A stretch of DNA of 64,000 nt from an uncultured Oscillospiraceae bacterium (GTDB lineage: Bacteria; Bacillota; Clostridia; Oscillospirales; Oscillospiraceae), in NCBI GenBank assembly GCA_900763685.1, contig CAAFLF010000005.1, positions 1 to 64,000 on the forward strand. Direction: 5' to 3'. A model generated the notes under the pieces. The model did no database searches. It saw nothing but the letters and a program-made list of their open reading frames with translations, and was not told where the DNA came from. The translations under genes and the position numbers were made by a program. Below are positions 36,483 to 44,585 of this stretch, piece by piece (the first letter of the stretch is position 1; each line of letters opens with the position of its first letter).

Positions 36483-36515
36483 GACACATTTTAACGGAAA
36501 CCCTCCAAAAAACTG

Positions 36516-36545
36516 TTGCGTTGGGAGGGCGTGATATGGTATATA
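36516..36545 (+). promoter_or_regulatory. Possible promoter of the MerR-family gene
   Basis: TTGCGT (36516-36521), 18-base spacer, TATATA (36540-36545), about 50 bases before the ATG. The box match is moderate. Confidence 0.5.
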
Positions 36546-36597
36546 TAGTAGTGATTTCACTTCGAAAGCGCCCGTGGGGCGGAAAGGGGATGCCATC

Positions 36598-37467
36598 ATG
36601 TCAGAAGACAAGAGCTATTACTCCATCGGAAAGGTCTCAGCCCTCTGCAACGTCCCCATCAAGACCCTGCGGTACTACGATACCATCGGTCTTCTGGTGC
36701 CGGACTACCGGAAGGACGAGAGCAACTACCGCTACTACACCCAGGACCAGCTGCTGACCCTCTTCATCATCCGCAAGCTCAAGCTCCTGGGTATCCCCCT
36801 GAAGGAGATCAAGGAGGTCGTCTGCGGGCGGGACACCGTGGCCATGGGGAAGTATATCCAGGAGCGGCTGGGGGAGATCCGCCTCTCCATCGAGGAGCTC
36901 AACAACCAGTACGCCGAGGGCGAGCTGCTGCTGGACCGCCTCTCCCGGGGCCACAACATCCTGGAGACGGAGCACACCAGCTGGAGCACCGAGAAGATCC
37001 AGGTGGAGGATATCCCCGAGTCCACGGTGATCTACACCCGGCGGGTCAAGAAGAACTACAAGAATACCGACGTCTCCGTGGACCGGTGGTTCGAGCTCTT
37101 CCAGATGGCCAGCAAGCAGAAGCTCCGGATGCTGGGACCCATCATCCTCACCTACCACAATAACCCCCTGGAGCAGTTCTTCACCCGGGACTGCGACCTG
37201 GAGATCAGCATCGAGGTCAACGAGATGCGCCCCTCGCCGGAGTTTAAGAAGTTCGGCGGCTTCCGGGCGGTGACGGCCCTGCACATTGGCCGGAACGACG
37301 AGATCATCCAGACCCACGTGAAGGCCATTAAGTGGCTCAACCAGCAGGGCTACACCGTGGACGGGCCCATCTCCGAGGAGTACATTGTCTCCCCCATCGA
37401 CATCAACAACGAGGAGGAGCACGTCACCAAGATCATCATCCCCATCCGGGAGAGCGAGAAAGCGTAA
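36598..37467 (+). CDS. MerR-family transcriptional regulator with GyrI-like ligand domain
   Basis: A 289-residue one-component regulator. The N-terminal MerR winged helix is clear (YYSIGKVSALCNVPIKTLRY, then YDTIGLLVPDY). A long dimerisation helix follows (about residues 80-125), and then a C-terminal domain of about 150 residues that fits the GyrI-like/BmrR-type effector fold. Such proteins activate multidrug efflux or other genes on binding small hydrophobic ligands. No transporter lies beside it in the same direction, so its target is unclear. The ATG at 36598 follows GGAAAGGGG. Confidence 0.88.
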   Translation: MSEDKSYYSIGKVSALCNVPIKTLRYYDTIGLLVPDYRKDESNYRYYTQDQLLTLFIIRKLKLLGIPLKEIKEVVCGRDTVAMGKYIQERLGEIRLSIEELNNQYAEGELLLDRLSRGHNILETEHTSWSTEKIQVEDIPESTVIYTRRVKKNYKNTDVSVDRWFELFQMASKQKLRMLGPIILTYHNNPLEQFFTRDCDLEISIEVNEMRPSPEFKKFGGFRAVTALHIGRNDEIIQTHVKAIKWLNQQGYTVDGPISEEYIVSPIDINNEEEHVTKIIIPIRESEKA

Positions 37468-37470
37468 GAG

Positions 37471-37520
37471 AAGAAGGCCGGGACATCCCATGGATGTCCC
37501 GGCCTTCTTGCCGTCTTTTT
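37471..37520 (+). terminator. Terminator of the MerR-family gene
   Basis: 18-bp perfect arms (AAGAAGGCCGGGACATCC and its complement) with a 3-base loop, then GCCG and a T-run ending at 37520. Confidence 0.9.
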
Positions 37521-37528
37521 GGGGGAAA

Positions 37529-37559
37529 GCCCCCTGGGGCCGGGGAGCCGCCAGGGGGC
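37529..37559 (-). terminator. Terminator of the alanine/glycine symporter gene
   Basis: Read leftward: arms GCCCCCTGG / CCAGGGGGC around a GC-rich inner part, then CTTTCCC and, further on, AAAAAGACGG. It lies 10 bases past the stop codon. Confidence 0.6.
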
Positions 37560-37568
37560 GCGGGGGAA

Positions 37569-38987
37569 TCAATCCTTGCGGAGGGGGTTTGAGAAGAACT
37601 TGCGGGTCTCCTTCGCCACCACGCCGGAGAGGGCGAAGACGGCGATGAAGTTGGGGATGGCCATGAGGCCGTTGAAGGTGTCCGCCACGTCCCAGACGGT
37701 GTCCAGGGAGGCGACGGAGCCCAGGACTACCACCACGATGAAGGCGCCCTGGAAAAGCTTCGTGGCCTTGAGTCCGAAGAGGAACTGGGTGCAGCGGGTG
37801 CCGTACAGGGACCAGCCCACGATGGTGGAGAAGGCGAAGAGCATCAGGGCGAAGGCCACGAAGAGGGAAGCGAACCGAGCGCCGAAGACCGTGGCGAAGG
37901 CCTGCATGATGAGCTCGCTGCCGGGCTTCACGCCGAAGGGGATCTCCACGCCGCTGCAGATAATGGTGAGGGCGGTGAGGGAGCAGATGACGATGGTGTC
38001 CACGAAGACCTCGAAGATGCCGAAGACGCCCTGGTGAACGGGGCCGTCGGTATCGGCGGCGGCGTGGGCGATGGCGGCGGAGCCGAGGCCCGCCTCGTTG
38101 GAGAAGGCGCTGCGGCGCATGCCCCAGATGATGGTCTGCTTCAGGAGGATGCCGGAGCCGGCGCCCAGGACCGCCTCAGGGGTGAAGGCGCTGGCGAAGA
38201 TCAGCTGGAAGGCCTTGCCGATGTTCCCGGCGTGGGCGCCGATGACGATGAGGGTGAAGAGGATGTAGAAAAGGCTCATGAAGGGGATGAGCTTCTCGGT
38301 GACGGCGCCGATGCGCTTGATGCCGCCGAAGAGGATCAGGGCCACCAGGAAGGCCATGATGACGCCGCAGACCAGGCTGATGAGGAAGCGGCTGTGAGCG
38401 TTGTCCGCCGAGGGGACGAAGGTGGTGATGGCGTTATAGATGGAGCCCACGATGGAGTTGGCCTGGGCGCCGTTGCCGATGCCGAAGGAGGCCAGCATGG
38501 CGAAGAGGCAGAAGAGGATGCCCAGCCACTTCCAGTGCTTGCCCATGCCGTTTTTGATGTAGTACATGGGGCCGCCCACCCAGTCGCCGTGGTCGTTGCG
38601 CTCCCGGTACTTGATGGAGAGGACGATCTCGGAGTACTTGGTGACCATGCCCATGAGGGCGGTGAGCCAGAGCCAGAAGACGGCGCCGTAGCCGCCCAGG
38701 GCGATGGCCTGGGAGGTGCCCACGATGTTGCCGGTGCCCACCGTGGCGCTGAGGGCGGTGGTCAGGGCCTGGAAGGGCGTCACGGCGCCGTGGCCGGCCT
38801 CCTGCTTGTGGAAGACCTTGCCCAGGGTGTTGCGCATGGCGTAGCCAAAGCGGCGGAACTGCACGCCGCCGGTGCGGATGGTCAGGAAGAAGCCGCCCGC
38901 CACGGCGCAGGGCAGAAAGACGTAGAGCCACGCGAAGGTATTCAGCGGGCCGGTAAAGAACGAGACGATGTGTTCCAGGATGGTCAT
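37569..38987 (-). CDS. Alanine/glycine:cation symporter (AGCS family)
   Basis: A 472-residue sodium- or proton-coupled amino acid transporter with about ten membrane helices. Family blocks are TALSATVGTGNIVGTSQAIA, WLWLTALMGMVTKYSEIVLS and SNEAGLGSAAIAHAAA. The ATG at 38987 is preceded by AGAGGGAATATCT. The leader contains a tandem glycine riboswitch, which argues that glycine (or alanine with glycine) is the substrate that matters. The open frame upstream to 39398 runs through the riboswitch and is not coding. The gene stands alone with its own promoter and terminator. Confidence 0.95.
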   Translation of the reverse strand: MTILEHIVSFFTGPLNTFAWLYVFLPCAVAGGFFLTIRTGGVQFRRFGYAMRNTLGKVFHKQEAGHGAVTPFQALTTALSATVGTGNIVGTSQAIALGGYGAVFWLWLTALMGMVTKYSEIVLSIKYRERNDHGDWVGGPMYYIKNGMGKHWKWLGILFCLFAMLASFGIGNGAQANSIVGSIYNAITTFVPSADNAHSRFLISLVCGVIMAFLVALILFGGIKRIGAVTEKLIPFMSLFYILFTLIVIGAHAGNIGKAFQLIFASAFTPEAVLGAGSGILLKQTIIWGMRRSAFSNEAGLGSAAIAHAAADTDGPVHQGVFGIFEVFVDTIVICSLTALTIICSGVEIPFGVKPGSELIMQAFATVFGARFASLFVAFALMLFAFSTIVGWSLYGTRCTQFLFGLKATKLFQGAFIVVVVLGSVASLDTVWDVADTFNGLMAIPNFIAVFALSGVVAKETRKFFSNPLRKD

Positions 38988-39019
38988 AGATATTCCCTCT
39001 CTTTCCTCGGACTTCCCTA

Positions 39020-39087
39020 AAACCAGAGGGAGCGATACCGGTGGTACCGCTCCGCGTTCACGAAAGAGCTCCCGGCGCGCCGGGAGG
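39020..39087 (-). terminator. Expression platform of the glycine riboswitch
   Basis: Two hairpins follow the aptamers in the leftward transcript. The first is a self-complementary 18-mer (CTCCCGGCGCGCCGGGAG, 39086-39069). The second has arms GGAGCGGTACC / GGTATCGCTCC (39053-39029), followed by CTCTGGTTTT, a plausible intrinsic terminator. Confidence 0.6.
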
Positions 39088-39090
39088 CTG

Positions 39091-39243
39091 CTCTGTCCTT
39101 TTGCCTGAGAGATTAGGGCTTTCGCCCTTGTACCTTCGGCCCCCGCCTCGGTGGGCGGATGTCTCCAGAGTTCCATCGGTCCGCAGTCTTCGTGCCTGAG
39201 AGCGTTATTCCGTCGGCGGGCCTGGGGGCCACTTTTCTGCGGA
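39091..39243 (-). promoter_or_regulatory. Tandem glycine riboswitch
   Basis: Read leftward. The second aptamer contains GGGCCGAAGGTAC and the hallmark TCTCTCAGGCAAAAGGACAG, with P1 pairing CTCT/AGAG. The first aptamer has GCCGACGGAATAACGCTCTC then AGGCACGAAGACTGCGG, with P1 CCGCAG/CTGCGG. The linker is short, as in cooperative tandem glycine riboswitches. It should bind glycine in the nascent leader and control the symporter gene. For transporters glycine usually turns expression off, but direction is not proven here. Confidence 0.93.
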
Positions 39244-39281
39244 TGTCTATTGGATGTCAAGTTGTCCGTGTGATGGAAATA

Positions 39282-39310
39282 ATTATACTCATCCGGCGGA
39301 CAGGTTGCAA
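39282..39310 (-). promoter_or_regulatory. Promoter of the riboswitch-symporter transcript
   Basis: Read leftward: TTGCAA (39310-39305), 17-base spacer, perfect TATAAT (39287-39282), about 35 bases before the first aptamer. Confidence 0.88.
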
Positions 39311-39475
39311 GCCCTAATTTGCAAAAAAATACAGGGATTCCGACGCTCGATTCGTGGAACCTGCCGGAAAAGCGCCGAAATCTCGTGAAGGCCGTCACAA
39401 AGTGCCGCTTTCCGGCGCTTCGCGGGGAGCGGCCCTTCCGGGAGAAGTCTACGCGGAGGGAGGGGGCGTGATGCC

Positions 39476-39517
39476 GAAAAAAGCGCCCCCGCCGCCGGAA
39501 GGGCGGCAGGGGCGCTG
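39476..39517 (-). terminator. Terminator of the TIGR04255-family gene
   Basis: Read leftward: AGCGCCCCTGCCGCC / GGCGGCGGGGGCGCT hairpin followed by TTTTTTCGG, 5 bases past the stop codon. The stretch 39311-39475 shows no gene. Confidence 0.93.
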
Positions 39518-39521
39518 AGGT

Positions 39522-40292
39522 TTACTGGGGGTCCATGGCCTGGCGGAGGGTGTCCGTGACGGCGCCCTCAAAGATGGGAGCGGCGTGGCCGTGGAGGGTC
39601 TCCAGAGCGCCGGCGGCGAAGGTGCAGGGGAGGTTCCCGCCCATGGAGAGATCCAGGTCCAGGATGTACTTCTCCTCCGGGTCCTCCGGGGCGCCGGGAC
39701 GGGCCTGCAGGCGGCCGGTGCCGGTCTTGATCTTGGCGGTGCTGCTGGAGTCCATCTTCACGGAGAACTCCGCGGAGAAGGCGGGTACCTGCTCCGGGGC
39801 GATGTCCGGTTCCGCCAGGGGACCGAGGTAAGCGGGGGTGAAGAGCTCGGACCAGGGGGTGCCCTCCAGGCCCAGCTTCTTCCGGGAGACGATGTTCACG
39901 TAGCGCAGGCCGATGCGCTGGAAGTAGGCGGGCTGGTAGACCTGGATGAACTCCGCCAGGGGCTTGTCCAGCATTCGGGCGAAATTCTCCCAGCCGGGGT
40001 AGGCCAGGGTGGAGAGGGCGATGAAGTCCCGGGTGAGGTTCAGCTTCCACTTGCCGTCAGCGGAGAGGAAGTGGTAGTTGTGGATGAGTTCGGCGCTCTG
40101 GGGCTGGCCGGGCTTGGGGAGGGGGCGCTCCTCCTTCTTGGCGTACTGGGGGAGGATGGTCCGGATACGGTCCTGAAACTCCGCCGGGTCGGCGCTGTTG
40201 ATGGAGAGGATGGTGGGGAAGCGGAGCTGGCAGATGACCTCATGGACAGGCGCCTTGGCGTAATGGGTACGGGGAAGTTGGGACAGCAGCAT
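39522..40292 (-). CDS. TIGR04255-family protein
   Basis: A 256-residue soluble protein. The N-terminal YAKAPVHEVICQLRFP and the middle FIALSTLAYPGWENFARMLD fit the TIGR04255 family, which I know as conserved but uncharacterised and often near phage or defence loci in other genomes. Here it stands between wall and transport genes with its own promoter and terminator. The ATG at 40292 follows GAAAGGGG; the frame's upstream TTG at 40322 would add ten residues. No function is assigned. Confidence 0.85.
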   Translation of the reverse strand: MLLSQLPRTHYAKAPVHEVICQLRFPTILSINSADPAEFQDRIRTILPQYAKKEERPLPKPGQPQSAELIHNYHFLSADGKWKLNLTRDFIALSTLAYPGWENFARMLDKPLAEFIQVYQPAYFQRIGLRYVNIVSRKKLGLEGTPWSELFTPAYLGPLAEPDIAPEQVPAFSAEFSVKMDSSSTAKIKTGTGRLQARPGAPEDPEEKYILDLDLSMGGNLPCTFAAGALETLHGHAAPIFEGAVTDTLRQAMDPQ

Positions 40293-40327
40293 GGCAATGG
40301 CCCCTTTCTGATGGTTTTTCAAGTGCC

Positions 40328-40356
40328 ATTGTAATCCAGCCGCTGGGAAATGTCAA
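40328..40356 (-). promoter_or_regulatory. Promoter of the TIGR04255-family gene
   Basis: Read leftward: TTGACA (40356-40351), 17-base spacer, TACAAT (40333-40328), 36 bases before the ATG and directly after the stop codon of the wall hydrolase gene. Confidence 0.9.
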
Positions 40357-40361
40357 CGAGC

Positions 40362-41147
40362 TCAGAGATAGAAGCGGTGGCAGCCGATGGTGGTGTAGTA
40401 GGTCCGGTTGCTTCGGATCCAGGTGCCCTGGGAGAGGGCGGGGGCGTAGAAGTAGAGGCAGTCGCCCACGATGTCCGTCCCGGCCAGGGCTGCCTTGGCG
40501 GCCAGAACAGAGCGGGCGGTGGGCTCGTCGTAAACGCTGCCGTTGCTGACGGGTTCAAACTGCACGCCGCCCTTCCGGTCAAATACCACGGCCTGGACGC
40601 TCTCCGGGAACTCGGTGGAGCGGACCCGGTTCAGCACCACGTTGCCCACGGCGATCTGGCCCTCCAGGCTCTCGCCCCGGCTCTCGGCGCTGATGATCCG
40701 GCTGAGCCAGTAGAGATCCTCCGCGTCGTAGCTCCGGGCCTTCCCGGAGCGGACAGCGGCGCCGCCCAGATCGCTGTCCCACTGGACGGAGAGGCCCAGG
40801 GCCTCGCAGAGGGGGCGCAGGGGGACGTATGTACGGCCATTCCGCAGGGAGACGGCGCCGGAGCGGGAGACACCGTTCACGGTGAAGCTGGAGGCCCCGG
40901 GCCGGGCCTGGATCGCGCGGCCGCCATTTGTGGCCACAGCCTGGCCGGACTGCCAGGAGACCGTCCAGCCGCCCAGAAGCTCCAGCAGGCCCCGGAGGGG
41001 GACCAGGGTGCTGCCGCTCTCCAGATAGCAGGTCTGCCGCAGCAGGGCGTCGTCCACCGTCACGGGGACGGTCCGGGCCGCGGCGGCGGGCTGGATCAGC
41101 AGCAGGGCCGTCAGCAGTGCCAGCAGGGCGGTGAGGGTTCGTTTCAT
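40362..41147 (-). CDS. Exported SleB-like cell wall hydrolase with copper-amine-oxidase-N-type domain
   Basis: A 261-residue secreted protein. The signal peptide is at about residues 1-24 (LLALLTALLLIQPAAA). Two stretches at about 30-130 (STLVPLRGLLELLGG and RTYVPLRPLCEALGLSVQWD) are the Cu_amine_oxidN1 repeat that binds cell walls in Firmicutes. The C-terminal half is a hydrolase_2/SleB domain with LSRIISAESRGESLEGQIAV and a later GDCLYFYAP. SleB-type enzymes cleave cortex peptidoglycan during spore germination, but vegetative CwlJ/SleB-like enzymes are also common. Its own promoter lies upstream. Confidence 0.92.
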   Translation of the reverse strand: MKRTLTALLALLTALLLIQPAAAARTVPVTVDDALLRQTCYLESGSTLVPLRGLLELLGGWTVSWQSGQAVATNGGRAIQARPGASSFTVNGVSRSGAVSLRNGRTYVPLRPLCEALGLSVQWDSDLGGAAVRSGKARSYDAEDLYWLSRIISAESRGESLEGQIAVGNVVLNRVRSTEFPESVQAVVFDRKGGVQFEPVSNGSVYDEPTARSVLAAKAALAGTDIVGDCLYFYAPALSQGTWIRSNRTYYTTIGCHRFYL

Positions 41148-41199
41148 GGAGGATCATCCTTTCTGTCGGGGGTGGCCCCGGAGGGGGGCGGTTACAGAA

Positions 41200-41228
41200 A
41201 GGATACAGGAAGTTACAAACGGTAACAA
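41200..41228 (-). promoter_or_regulatory. Possible promoter of the SleB-like gene
   Basis: Read leftward: TTGTTA (41228-41223), 17-base spacer, TATCCT (41205-41200), 53 bases before the ATG. Confidence 0.6.
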
Positions 41229-41330
41229 GCCCTCAAAATCCGGCAGGGGAGGGGGGCTATCCCAGGGCAGGGAGAGCTTGGCGGGGGAGGAAGGGTCTGG
41301 CGGGGGAGAGGCTGAACGTTGGGGCATGAG

Positions 41331-41370
41331 AAAGGAGCGGCTTCCTCGCGGAAGCCGCTCCTTTTTTATG
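41331..41370. terminator. Hairpin terminator downstream of the carbamoylase gene
   Basis: 15-bp perfect arms (AAAGGAGCGGCTTCC and its complement) with a 4-base loop. The rightward side has TTTTTT; leftward the tract is CTTTCTC. It closes the leftward pyrimidine operon and insulates it from the wall hydrolase promoter. Confidence 0.85.
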
Positions 41371-41396
41371 GCTTTTGGGTCAGAAACCGCAGGCGC

Positions 41397-42668
41397 TTAC
41401 AGGCCGCCCTTCTCGTCCAGCTTGAGGACGGCGTTGAGCATGACGGAAGCAGCCTTGGTGCAGAGCTCGTCGCTGGTGTGCTCGGGCTCGCAGTGGGACA
41501 GGCCCTTCTCGGAGGGAGCGAAGATCATGGTGGTGGGGATCATGTAGGAGATGTACTGAGCGTCGTGGCCAGCGCCGGAGTTGATGTCCATGTGGCTGTA
41601 GCCCAGCTCCTCAACGGCTTCGCGGACGTAGCCCACCAGGGTCTTGTTCCAATACACGGTGTCGCGGTTCCAGCCCAGGACGACCTCGCACTTGCAGCCG
41701 TTCCACTCGCGCTCCTCGAGGGTCTTCAGGATGGCGCGGACCTTGTTCAGGACCTCGGGATCCTCGTGACGGACGTCGATGGAGAAGTCGAAGAAGTCGG
41801 GGATAACGGTGTTCACGCAGGGATGGATGACGACCTCACCGGTGGTGTAGACCAGGTCCTCATAGCCCAGCTTGTCGATCTCCTCATGGAGATAGCAGAG
41901 AGCCTGAGAGGCGGCGTAGAAAGCGTCATGACGCTTCTTCATGGGGAAGGTGCCGGCGTGAGCGGCGAAGCCATAGAACTTCACGCGATAGAGCATCTGG
42001 CCCAGCACGCAGGTGACAACGCCCACGTCCTTCTTGGCATCCTCCAGGATGGGGCCCTGCTCGATGTGGGTCTCAAAGAGAGCCACATACTTGTCGGGGC
42101 TCATGCGGTTGGCCTTCTCGCCGCGATAGGGGAACTTGGCCAGCTTCTCGCCGAAGGTGACCTCGGTCTCCAGGATGGAGTGGGAGGCCATCATCTTGTC
42201 ATAGGCGAAGTTGTCGCGGAAGCGCTCGGGCATGTAGTCGTGAGCCATGGTGCCGGAGCACATCATGCAGGGCGGGAACTCAGAGCCTTCCTCGTTGGTG
42301 AAGATCATGGCGGTGAGGGGATGCTTGTGGGGGATGTTCTCGGCGACCACGGTCTCCAGAACTTCCATGGCGCTCATGACGCCCAGGATGCCGTCATAGT
42401 TGCCGCCGTTCTTCACGGAGTCGCAGTGGGAGCCCATGACGATGCGCTTGGCGTTGGGATCGCTGCCGGGGATGGTGGCGTACATGTTGGCCAGGTCGTC
42501 CATCTCGATGGTGGCGCCGATGGCGGTCATGCGCTTGACCCACTCAGCGCGGGCCATCTTGTCCTCTTCGGACAGGGCGTAACGGGTAATGCCGCCGTGG
42601 CCGGCGTCACCGAACTTGCTGAAGGTATGGATCTTGTCGCTCATCCGTTCCAGACTGCAATGATACAT
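41397..42668 (-). CDS. M20-family N-carbamoyl-amino acid amidohydrolase (probable beta-ureidopropionase)
   Basis: It would hydrolyse an N-carbamoyl amino acid to the amino acid, CO2 and ammonia. The 423 residues are a zinc-dependent M20 amidase of the AllC/HyuC/beta-carbamoylase type. Metal and substrate residues are visible in GSHCDSVKNGGNYDGILG, FTNEEGSEFPP, ETHIEQGPILE and NSGAGHDAQ. Family members act on allantoate, carbamoyl-L-amino acids or carbamoyl-beta-alanine. The genes beside it (preTA, dihydropyrimidinase) point to carbamoyl-beta-alanine. The ATG at 42668 follows GAAAGGAAGG. It is last in the leftward set and uses CGC-type arginine codons. Confidence 0.9.
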   Translation of the reverse strand: MYHCSLERMSDKIHTFSKFGDAGHGGITRYALSEEDKMARAEWVKRMTAIGATIEMDDLANMYATIPGSDPNAKRIVMGSHCDSVKNGGNYDGILGVMSAMEVLETVVAENIPHKHPLTAMIFTNEEGSEFPPCMMCSGTMAHDYMPERFRDNFAYDKMMASHSILETEVTFGEKLAKFPYRGEKANRMSPDKYVALFETHIEQGPILEDAKKDVGVVTCVLGQMLYRVKFYGFAAHAGTFPMKKRHDAFYAASQALCYLHEEIDKLGYEDLVYTTGEVVIHPCVNTVIPDFFDFSIDVRHEDPEVLNKVRAILKTLEEREWNGCKCEVVLGWNRDTVYWNKTLVGYVREAVEELGYSHMDINSGAGHDAQYISYMIPTTMIFAPSEKGLSHCEPEHTSDELCTKAASVMLNAVLKLDEKGGL

Positions 42669-42720
42669 AAATAATGCCTTCCTTTCAATGCTATCAGGAT
42701 GTTTGATTTGACTCCCCCAA

Positions 42721-42754
42721 ATGTACACAGGCCCATAAGCGGGCCTGTGTACAT
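42721..42754. repeat. 14-bp perfect hairpin between transporter and carbamoylase genes
   Basis: Arms ATGTACACAGGCCC and GGGCCTGTGTACAT surround a 6-base loop (ATAAGC). No long U-tract follows on either side. It may be a leaky terminator, an mRNA stability element or a protein-binding dyad that tunes the carbamoylase relative to the transporter. Confidence 0.85.
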
Positions 42755-42804
42755 AGAGGGGTGGGAAAACCGGGGAATGGTACGTTAATTCAGTGGGGTG
42801 TGGA

Positions 42805-44418
42805 TCACTTCTCCACGATGGTCATAGCCTCGTCCTCTTCCTTGGTGACGAAGCCCTTCTGAGCGGGAGTGCCGAAGGCGTTGGAGCGCATCAGGACGAC
42901 ATACACGATGTAAGCCACGGCGAAGGAGAAGATGTAGCCGTTGGCGGCGATGTACTGGATGAAGTTGGGAGCCAGGCCGGAGCCGGACTTGTACAGGAAC
43001 ACGGTGTTGCCCAGGATGGGGATGATGAAGGAGCAGAGCCAGGCAATGATGGCGCTCCAGTTCCAGCCGTTGGAGTAACGATAGCGGCCCTCAGAGCCCA
43101 GGTACAGGGAGGCGACGTCGACGCGCTTTTCCTTGCAGGTGAAGTAGTCGGCGCAGAGGATGGCGGCCACGGGAGCGATGATGGTGCCGTAGTTGTTCAG
43201 CCAGGTGAAGATGTAAGCGGCGCCGGAACCGTAGATGAACCAGGGCTGCATGACGACGATGGAGATGACGATGGTGATGACAACGCCCTTGCGGAAGGAG
43301 ATCTTCTTGGGAGCGATGTTGGACCAGCCGTTGGCGGGAGCCACGACGTTGGCGGCCACGCAGGTGGTCAGGGTGGCGACGATAACACCGATGGCGCAGA
43401 TGGCGATGGCGAGCTTGTTCTCCATCAGGAAGAAGACGGCGGTGGGGTCATAGTTGGCAACGCCGGTGGTGTAATAGGTAGCCTGAGCGAAAATGGTGCC
43501 GGCGAAGGCGCAGACAGCCATGGGGATGGGCATACCAATGAGCTGGCCGTTGAACTGATCCTTCTGGCTCTTGGCCATCTTGGAGAAGTCGGGGATGTTC
43601 AGGGCCATGGTGCACCAGTAAGCGATGTTGGCGGTGAGGCCGGCCATGTAGACGTAAGCGAAGCCGCCGTTCGCCTCGATGAGCTCAGCGTTGTTGCCCT
43701 CGCGGAACACGTCGCCCAGGGTGTGGCCGGAGCCGTTGATGGTGACGATGGACCAGATGATGAGGCCGACGATAACCACGATCAGCAGGGGAGCGGAGAT
43801 GTTCTGGACCCACTTGATCTTATCCATGCCGTGGTAAGCGACCCAGCCGCAGACCAGCACGAACACGATGAAGCCGATCAGCTGGCCGACGACAACGTTG
43901 GGGTTGCCGGGCATGGCAATGGTCTTGCTGGAGTCGGAGAAGTAGGGGATGATGATGCCGATCAGGGCAGCCAGAGCGCCGCCGCCGACCCAGGACTGCA
44001 CGGACGTCCAGCCGCAGCCGATGATGGAACGGGAGATGGTGGACAGCTGAGCACCCTTGGTGCCGAAGGTCATACGGGCGAAGATGGGATAGGGGATACC
44101 ATACTTGGTACCGACGTGGGAGTTCAGCTGGATGGGGATCAGGACCAGCACGTTGCCCAGGATAACGTTGATCAGGGACAGCAGGGGGGACACGCCCAGG
44201 GACACCAGAGAGGAAGCCAGAGCCAGAGCGGGAATGGAGACGGACAGGCCCAGCCAGAAGTCGGCGATGTCCTTGGCCTTCCAGGTACGCTCATTGACCT
44301 TGGTGGGAGCCAGGTCTTTGTTGTAGTGGTGGGAGTTTTCGAGTTCCTTCTCGATCTCCGGAGTCAGCTCGTACAAGCCTTCCCGCTTTTCGATCTGGGT
44401 GATCTTGATGTTAGACAT
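42805..44418 (-). CDS. NCS1-family nucleobase/hydantoin transporter
   Basis: A 537-residue inner-membrane symporter of the nucleobase-cation-symport-1 family (uracil, cytosine, allantoin, hydantoin). About 60 hydrophilic N-terminal residues precede twelve predicted helices. NCS1 blocks are seen: DFWLGLSVSIPALALASSLV, GIPYPIFARMTFGTKGA, SIIGCGWTSVQSWVGGGAL and NDP-like stretches between helices. The ATG at 44418 follows GGAGGAAATT. Flanked by dihydropyrimidinase and carbamoylase on the same strand, it most likely imports uracil, thymine or a dihydro/hydantoin derivative. Confidence 0.92.
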   Translation of the reverse strand: MSNIKITQIEKREGLYELTPEIEKELENSHHYNKDLAPTKVNERTWKAKDIADFWLGLSVSIPALALASSLVSLGVSPLLSLINVILGNVLVLIPIQLNSHVGTKYGIPYPIFARMTFGTKGAQLSTISRSIIGCGWTSVQSWVGGGALAALIGIIIPYFSDSSKTIAMPGNPNVVVGQLIGFIVFVLVCGWVAYHGMDKIKWVQNISAPLLIVVIVGLIIWSIVTINGSGHTLGDVFREGNNAELIEANGGFAYVYMAGLTANIAYWCTMALNIPDFSKMAKSQKDQFNGQLIGMPIPMAVCAFAGTIFAQATYYTTGVANYDPTAVFFLMENKLAIAICAIGVIVATLTTCVAANVVAPANGWSNIAPKKISFRKGVVITIVISIVVMQPWFIYGSGAAYIFTWLNNYGTIIAPVAAILCADYFTCKEKRVDVASLYLGSEGRYRYSNGWNWSAIIAWLCSFIIPILGNTVFLYKSGSGLAPNFIQYIAANGYIFSFAVAYIVYVVLMRSNAFGTPAQKGFVTKEEDEAMTIVEK

Positions 44419-44558
44419 AATTTCCTCCACTAAAATATAGATTGATCCGCTTCAGAGGGCCCCGGAGGGCGGAGAGCCTCCGCTCTCCGGGGATTCGACT
44501 GTCACAGACCTGCCGGGGCCTGAAAGCTTCTCAGGAAACCGGCGGCGCGGGGGATGAT

Positions 44559-44576
44559 ACCTTCCGTCCGGAAGGT
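44559..44576. repeat. 8-bp hairpin after the dihydropyrimidinase gene
   Basis: ACCTTCCG TC CGGAAGGT, 10 bases past the leftward stop codon. The 166 bases to the transporter hold this and a looser GC-rich dyad near 44460-44505. There is no U-tract, so read-through is expected. Confidence 0.5.
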
Positions 44577-44585
44577 GGGATCACA

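Noticed and set aside
36481-36486. TTGACA as -35 box of the MerR-family gene
   Set aside because: No -10 box lies 16-19 bases downstream; the TTGCGT/TATATA pair fits better. It also overlaps the upstream terminator T-run.
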